Shown here: piece after piece, positions 60,551-64,000 of the stretch
Layout: every line of letters starts with the position of its first letter
How positions within the stretch are numbered: position 1 is the stretch's first letter
DNA from: Candidatus Limivivens merdigallinarum
GTDB lineage: Bacteria; Bacillota; Clostridia; Lachnospirales; Lachnospiraceae
Assembly: GCA_018713105.1 (NCBI GenBank)
Contig: DVFT01000139.1
Coordinates: 1 to 64,000, forward strand
Reading direction: 5' to 3'
DNA: 64,000 nt
Made by a program: the position numbers and the translations under genes
The notes under the pieces: model-generated
What the model saw: only the letters and a program-made list of their open reading frames with translations
The model's database searches: none
Told to the model about the DNA's origin: nothing

Positions 60551-61127
60551 GGTAAGCGTTCTCCGCCATTCCAAAACAAAGGGGAATCTGTCGGGACGGT
60601 ATATCGGAGTTACCGATGAGCCTCTCTGCCATGAGGGGATCCTTCTTCTGGAGGGAAAATGTGTTCCGGCGGCTTCCTGTCTGTATGTAAGCCCCCTGAA
60701 GCGCTGCGTGGAGACGGGCAGGATCCTTTACCCTTCTCTTTCGCCCATTCCCAAGGAAGGGCTGGCGGAATGTGATTTCGGGGAATTCGAGAACCGGAAT
60801 TATCTGGAACTGAATGGAAACCCAGCTTATCAAGCGTGGGTGGACAGCGGAGGAACCCTGCCGTTTCCAGGAGGGGAGAGCAGGGAAGCGTTTGCCTTAC
60901 GCTGCCAGAACGCCTTCCTTGAAGTGATCGAAGATGCGTTTCGGTCCGGTGACAGGCAGATTGCCATTATCGCCCATGGAGGGACCATCATGGCGGTTCT
61001 GTCCCGGTTTGCAGTTCCAGAGCGCTCTTTCTATGAATGGCAGGTGAAAAACGGGGAAGGGTATCTCCTTCAAGTGCCGGATGATTTCCTCCGTGTACAG
61101 CATCTGACTGTCTTAAGGAAGCTTTAG
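60543..61127 (+). CDS. cobC: Histidine phosphatase family protein (CobC-like alpha-ribazole phosphatase)
   Basis: A 194-residue phosphatase with the RHSKTKGN signature (His9) and the second catalytic His in IIAHGGTIMAVL. In this operon it likely removes the phosphate from alpha-ribazole-5-phosphate, as CobC does; the sequence alone shows only the phosphatase superfamily. It overlaps the previous gene by eight bases. Confidence 0.85.
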   Translation: MIEVSVLRHSKTKGNLSGRYIGVTDEPLCHEGILLLEGKCVPAASCLYVSPLKRCVETGRILYPSLSPIPKEGLAECDFGEFENRNYLELNGNPAYQAWVDSGGTLPFPGGESREAFALRCQNAFLEVIEDAFRSGDRQIAIIAHGGTIMAVLSRFAVPERSFYEWQVKNGEGYLLQVPDDFLRVQHLTVLRKL

Positions 61128-61151
61128 AGTTAAAATGGGATGTGATATTCT

Positions 61152-61514
61152 TTGGAAGGATTAAAGCGAAATGATTATCTGCTGGCAGCGGCAATCCTCC
61201 TGGCGGCGCTGCTTCTATTCCTTCTGCTGTCTTTCGGGATGGCGCCGGGCGCCAGGATCCGGATTCAGGTAGATGGGGAAGAATACGGGGTTTATTCCCT
61301 GGCGGAGGAACAAAAGATTCAGATCGGAGATGGAAATACTGTGCAGATCCAAAACGGAGCTGCACGGATGGAGTGGGCAAACTGCCCGGATCAGCTGTGT
61401 CTCCATCAAAGAGAAATATCCAGATCCGGCGAAACGATCGTCTGCCTTCCCAACAGGATCATAATCACGGTTCTCGGGGGAGAAGAATCGTCCCTGGATG
61501 GAATAGCGGGGTGA
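61152..61514 (+). CDS. NusG domain II-containing membrane-anchored protein
   Basis: A 120-residue protein. N-terminal membrane span at about 9-28, then an extracellular NusG-II-like beta domain (IRIQVDGEEYGVYSL, CPDQLCLHQREIS, VCLPNRIIITV). The start is probably TTG at 61152; ribosome site is poor and no better in-frame ATG is visible. It is followed 4 bases later by a Gx transporter gene, the common pair in clostridia. Function unknown. Confidence 0.85.
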   Translation: MEGLKRNDYLLAAAILLAALLLFLLLSFGMAPGARIRIQVDGEEYGVYSLAEEQKIQIGDGNTVQIQNGAARMEWANCPDQLCLHQREISRSGETIVCLPNRIIITVLGGEESSLDGIAG

Positions 61515-61518
61515 AAAA

Positions 61519-62013
61519 ATGGGAAAACGAACAGCACTTTTAGGGGTACTGACTGCCCTGGCGTTAATTTTGTCCTATGTGGAATCCCTGATCCCGATTC
61601 CCCTTCCGATACCGGGAATCAAGCTGGGATTGGCGAATATTGTCTCCATTGCGGCGTTGTACCGCCTGGGAGTGAAGGAGGGCTTTGCCATTTCCTTCAT
61701 CCGGATTCTGCTGTCCGGATTGCTTTTTGGAAATTTATTTTCCATTGTCTACAGCCTGTCGGGCGGCGTGCTGAGTTACCTGACCGCGTTTCTTTTGTAC
61801 CGCACGCAGCAATTTTCCGTGGCGGGCGTTTCCATGGGAGCAGCAGTGGCGCATAATCTGGGACAGCTTATCGTGGCAAGCCTGGTATTGGAGAATGCGG
61901 GAGTGTTCTATTATGGTCCGCCGCTCATGGTGGCTGGCTTGGTGACCGGGCTGGTGACGGGATTGATTTTGATGGAAGTTTTGAAACGTTTGAGGAAGGA
62001 GGAAGCACTGTGA
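61519..62013 (+). CDS. Gx transporter family protein
   Basis: A 164-residue membrane protein with five or six hydrophobic segments, related to the heptaprenyl diphosphate synthase component I/Gx transporter family: SLIPIPLPIPGIKLGLANIV near the N-terminus. Likely an S-component-like uptake protein; substrate unknown. Stop overlaps the ruvA start. Confidence 0.88.
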   Translation: MGKRTALLGVLTALALILSYVESLIPIPLPIPGIKLGLANIVSIAALYRLGVKEGFAISFIRILLSGLLFGNLFSIVYSLSGGVLSYLTAFLLYRTQQFSVAGVSMGAAVAHNLGQLIVASLVLENAGVFYYGPPLMVAGLVTGLVTGLILMEVLKRLRKEEAL

Positions 62014-62621
62014 TCGCATATGTGAAAGGGATTGTCGCCATGAAGGATGCTCAGTCTGTCGTCGTGGATGTCAATTCCATCGGATACCGCGTCTATTTGT
62101 CCGGCAGGGATCTGGACCGCCTGCCTCCTTTGGGAGAATCGGTCTTTCTGCACACCTACTTTCAGGTGAGGGAGGATGCGATGCAGCTTTTTGGGTTTCT
62201 GAAGCCCGATGATTTGGAAATGTACAGGCTTTTGCTGGGAGTGAACGGTATCGGCCCTAAGGCAGCCTTGGGCGTTTTGTCTGCGCTGACTGCAGACGAT
62301 ATCCGCTTCGCCGTGCTCTCTGGGGACGAAAAGACCATTTCCAAAGCACCGGGAATCGGCAGGAAAACGGCTCAAAAACTGATTTTGGAGCTGAAGGACA
62401 AGATCAACCTTGAGGAAGCCTTTGAAAAGAAGCTTTCCGGGGAAGAACTTCCAGCCGGGGAAAGCGCTTCTTCCAATGAGGCAAAGTCGGAGGCTGTGCA
62501 GGCACTCATCGCTCTGGGGTATTCCAATACCGACGCCTTACGGGCAGTCAACAGAGCGGCTTCGGAGGATATGGACACCGAGGAGATCCTGAAAGCGGCT
62601 CTCAAGAATATGGCGTTTTAG
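62010..62621 (+). CDS. ruvA: Holliday junction branch migration protein RuvA
   Basis: A 203-residue protein that binds four-way DNA junctions and recruits RuvB. OB-fold N-terminus, helix-hairpin-helix pairs LLGVNGIGPKAAL and APGIGRKTAQKLI, flexible linker, and C-terminal domain III (EAVQALIALGYS). GTG start at 62010 with AGGAGG upstream. Confidence 0.96.
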   Translation: MIAYVKGIVAMKDAQSVVVDVNSIGYRVYLSGRDLDRLPPLGESVFLHTYFQVREDAMQLFGFLKPDDLEMYRLLLGVNGIGPKAALGVLSALTADDIRFAVLSGDEKTISKAPGIGRKTAQKLILELKDKINLEEAFEKKLSGEELPAGESASSNEAKSEAVQALIALGYSNTDALRAVNRAASEDMDTEEILKAALKNMAF

Positions 62622-62636
62622 CGATAAAGGAGTTCT

Positions 62637-63641
62637 ATGAAAAAAAGAATCATAACCACAGATTTTCTGGAAGAGGATGCAAAGAACGACCTGCCTTTGC
62701 GTCCTCAGGTCTTGGACGACTATATCGGTCAGGAAAAGGCAAAGAGCAATCTGAAAATATACATCAAAGCGGCAAAGCAGCGGGGAGACGTCCTGGACCA
62801 TGTACTGTTCTATGGCCCTCCGGGACTTGGAAAGACGACCCTGGCGGGGATCATTGCCAATGAAATGGGGGTGCACATCAAGATCACCTCTGGACCTGCC
62901 ATTGAAAAGCCGGGGGAGATGGCTGCGATCCTCAACAATCTCCAGGAAGGGGATGTACTGTTTGTGGATGAAATCCATCGCCTGAACCGTCAGGTGGAGG
63001 AGGTGCTCTACCCGGCTATGGAGGATTTTGCCATTGACATCATGATCGGGAAGGGAGCGACGGCACGTTCCATCCGGCTGGACCTTCCAAAGTTTACCTT
63101 GATCGGCGCCACCACCAGGGCTGGTCTTCTGTCAGCCCCCTTAAGGGACCGGTTCGGTGTGATCCATCATCTGGAATTCTATACCGAGGAGGAGTTAAAG
63201 ACGATCATCCTCCGGTCCGCCAAGGTGCTGAAGGTGGAGATTGACGAGCCGGGCGCCCTGGAACTGGCAAGGCGATCCCGGGGAACGCCGCGTATTGCAA
63301 ACCGTCTTTTGAAGCGGGTGCGGGATTTCGCCCAGGTGAAATATAAGGGGCATATTGACGAACGGATCGCTTCTCTGGCACTGGACCTTCTGGAGGTGGA
63401 CCGCTATGGGCTGGATCAGACAGACAGAACCCTTCTTATGACAATGATTGAAAAATTCAACGGAGGTCCGGTGGGCTTGGATACGCTGGCTGCGGCTACC
63501 GGAGAGGATTCCGGCACCATTGAGGAGGTCTACGAACCATTTCTGATCAAAAACGGATTCCTGAACCGGACCCCCAGAGGACGGGTGGTAACCGACCTTG
63601 CGTACCATCATTTGGGCATTCGTGAAGAAAAAAGGTTGTAA
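62637..63641 (+). CDS. ruvB: Holliday junction helicase RuvB
   Basis: A 334-residue AAA+ motor. Walker [12 protein letters not shown], Walker [11 protein letters not shown], sensor GATTRAG and arginine finger LRDRFG; C-terminal winged helix. AAAGGAG at the start. Begins 15 bases after ruvA. Confidence 0.97.
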   Translation: MKKRIITTDFLEEDAKNDLPLRPQVLDDYIGQEKAKSNLKIYIKAAKQRGDVLDHVLFYGPPGLGKTTLAGIIANEMGVHIKITSGPAIEKPGEMAAILNNLQEGDVLFVDEIHRLNRQVEEVLYPAMEDFAIDIMIGKGATARSIRLDLPKFTLIGATTRAGLLSAPLRDRFGVIHHLEFYTEEELKTIILRSAKVLKVEIDEPGALELARRSRGTPRIANRLLKRVRDFAQVKYKGHIDERIASLALDLLEVDRYGLDQTDRTLLMTMIEKFNGGPVGLDTLAAATGEDSGTIEEVYEPFLIKNGFLNRTPRGRVVTDLAYHHLGIREEKRL

Positions 63642-63663
63642 TCTGGAGGATTTTGTTTATAAT
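63636..63663 (+). promoter_or_regulatory. zapA promoter
   Basis: TTGTAA (63636-63641), 16 bases, TATAAT (63658-63663), starting at the last codons of ruvB. Confidence 0.5.
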
Positions 63664-63698
63664 AGTAGATAGAACCGAGAGAAAGGAAGAAAAGGGGC

Positions 63699-64000
63699 AT
63701 GTCATCCAAGAACAAAACGGAGGTCCTGATCGCAGGAAAGATTTATACCTTAAGCGGTTATGAGAGTGAAGAGTATCTGCAGAAGGTTGCTACATATATT
63801 AATAACAAACTGGCGGAATTCAAGAAGCTGGACGGATATAATCATCAGACCAAGGAGAACAAGAGTATCCTGTTGGAGCTGAACATTGCAGATGATTATT
63901 TCAAGGCGAAGAAGCAGGTCGAGATGGTGGAGGAAGAGCTGGCGGAGAAAGACAGGGAGCTTTACGAGCTGAAGCATGAGCTGATCAGCACCCAGATCAA
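63699..64000 (+). CDS. zapA: Cell division protein ZapA (partial, cut by the window edge)
   Basis: ZapA bundles FtsZ filaments. About 100 residues are present: VLIAGKIYTLSGYESEEYL, then the ZapA core to about 85 and the start of an acidic coiled coil. The reading frame is open to the last base, so the end lies beyond the window. AAAGGGG sits just before the ATG at 63699. Confidence 0.9.
   Translation, partial: MSSKNKTEVLIAGKIYTLSGYESEEYLQKVATYINNKLAEFKKLDGYNHQTKENKSILLELNIADDYFKAKKQVEMVEEELAEKDRELYELKHELISTQI

Noticed and set aside
1-64000. Mobile elements, prophage, CRISPR, toxin-antitoxin or defence systems
   Set aside because: No transposase, integrase, direct repeats of attachment type, repeat-spacer arrays or typical defence domains were found; gene order is mostly housekeeping.

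Overview
The window is a stretch of chromosome from a spore-forming, acetogenic Gram-positive bacterium, most likely a Lachnospiraceae member related to Blautia or Marvinbryantia. This is inferred from gene families and operon order, not from a database match. Supporting signs are a complete CO dehydrogenase/acetyl-CoA synthase cluster of the clostridial type, spoIVA, a Firmicute rpsP-khpA-rimM-trmD-rplS order, strong AGGAGG ribosome sites and many TTGACA-17-TATAAT promoters. I see no rRNA, CRISPR array, insertion sequence or prophage. Almost every gene is on the plus strand; prs is the one clear exception.

Layout. 1-5240: a DUF3786 gene, then a lipid-type operon (PlsY-like acyltransferase, diacylglycerol glycosyltransferase), aminopeptidase P and a RACo-like ASKHA protein that lacks the ferredoxin domain. 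5240-12060: tRNA-Met, then plsX-acpP-rnc-smc-ftsY. 12090-13310: ilvA. 13330-24300: ylxM-ffh-rpsP-khpA, two secreted cysteine peptidases interleaved with rimM-trmD-rplS, then lepB-rbgA-lepB-rnhB-yraN and a PgeF-acetyltransferase fusion. 24350-25520: prs on the minus strand. 25650-30030: DUF512 radical-SAM gene, der, plsY, gpsA. 30050-32850: an ABC importer of the TrpXYZ type. 32930-34460: a zinc-ribbon membrane protein.

34570-49770 holds the Wood-Ljungdahl cluster: a His/Cys-rich small protein, cooT, metF, cooC, cooS (CODH), a second cooC, acsB, acsD, acsC, acsE, acsV, DUF3786, fchA, folD. Together they reduce methenyl/methylene-THF to methyl-THF, move the methyl group to the corrinoid protein AcsCD, make CO from CO2 and join them to acetyl-CoA. 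CooC and CooT supply nickel and AcsV reactivates the corrinoid. Formyl-THF synthetase, MetV, Rnf and hydrogenases are not in the window.

49880-52410 is a two-component system. Right after it comes the most unusual element: a consensus promoter drives a cobalamin riboswitch followed by about 190 nt with no credible gene, including two hairpins that show the same loop sequence, and then a terminator. It looks like a free-standing B12-sensing RNA. A diguanylate cyclase follows, then spoIVA with a ribosome site buried in a hairpin that only read-through transcripts can form. Then come a cell-wall-binding lysozyme-like protein, a cobalamin nucleotide-loop operon (cobT, cobU, cobS, a second CobU-like gene, a phosphatase) without its own riboswitch, a NusG-II protein, a Gx transporter, ruvAB and the start of zapA.
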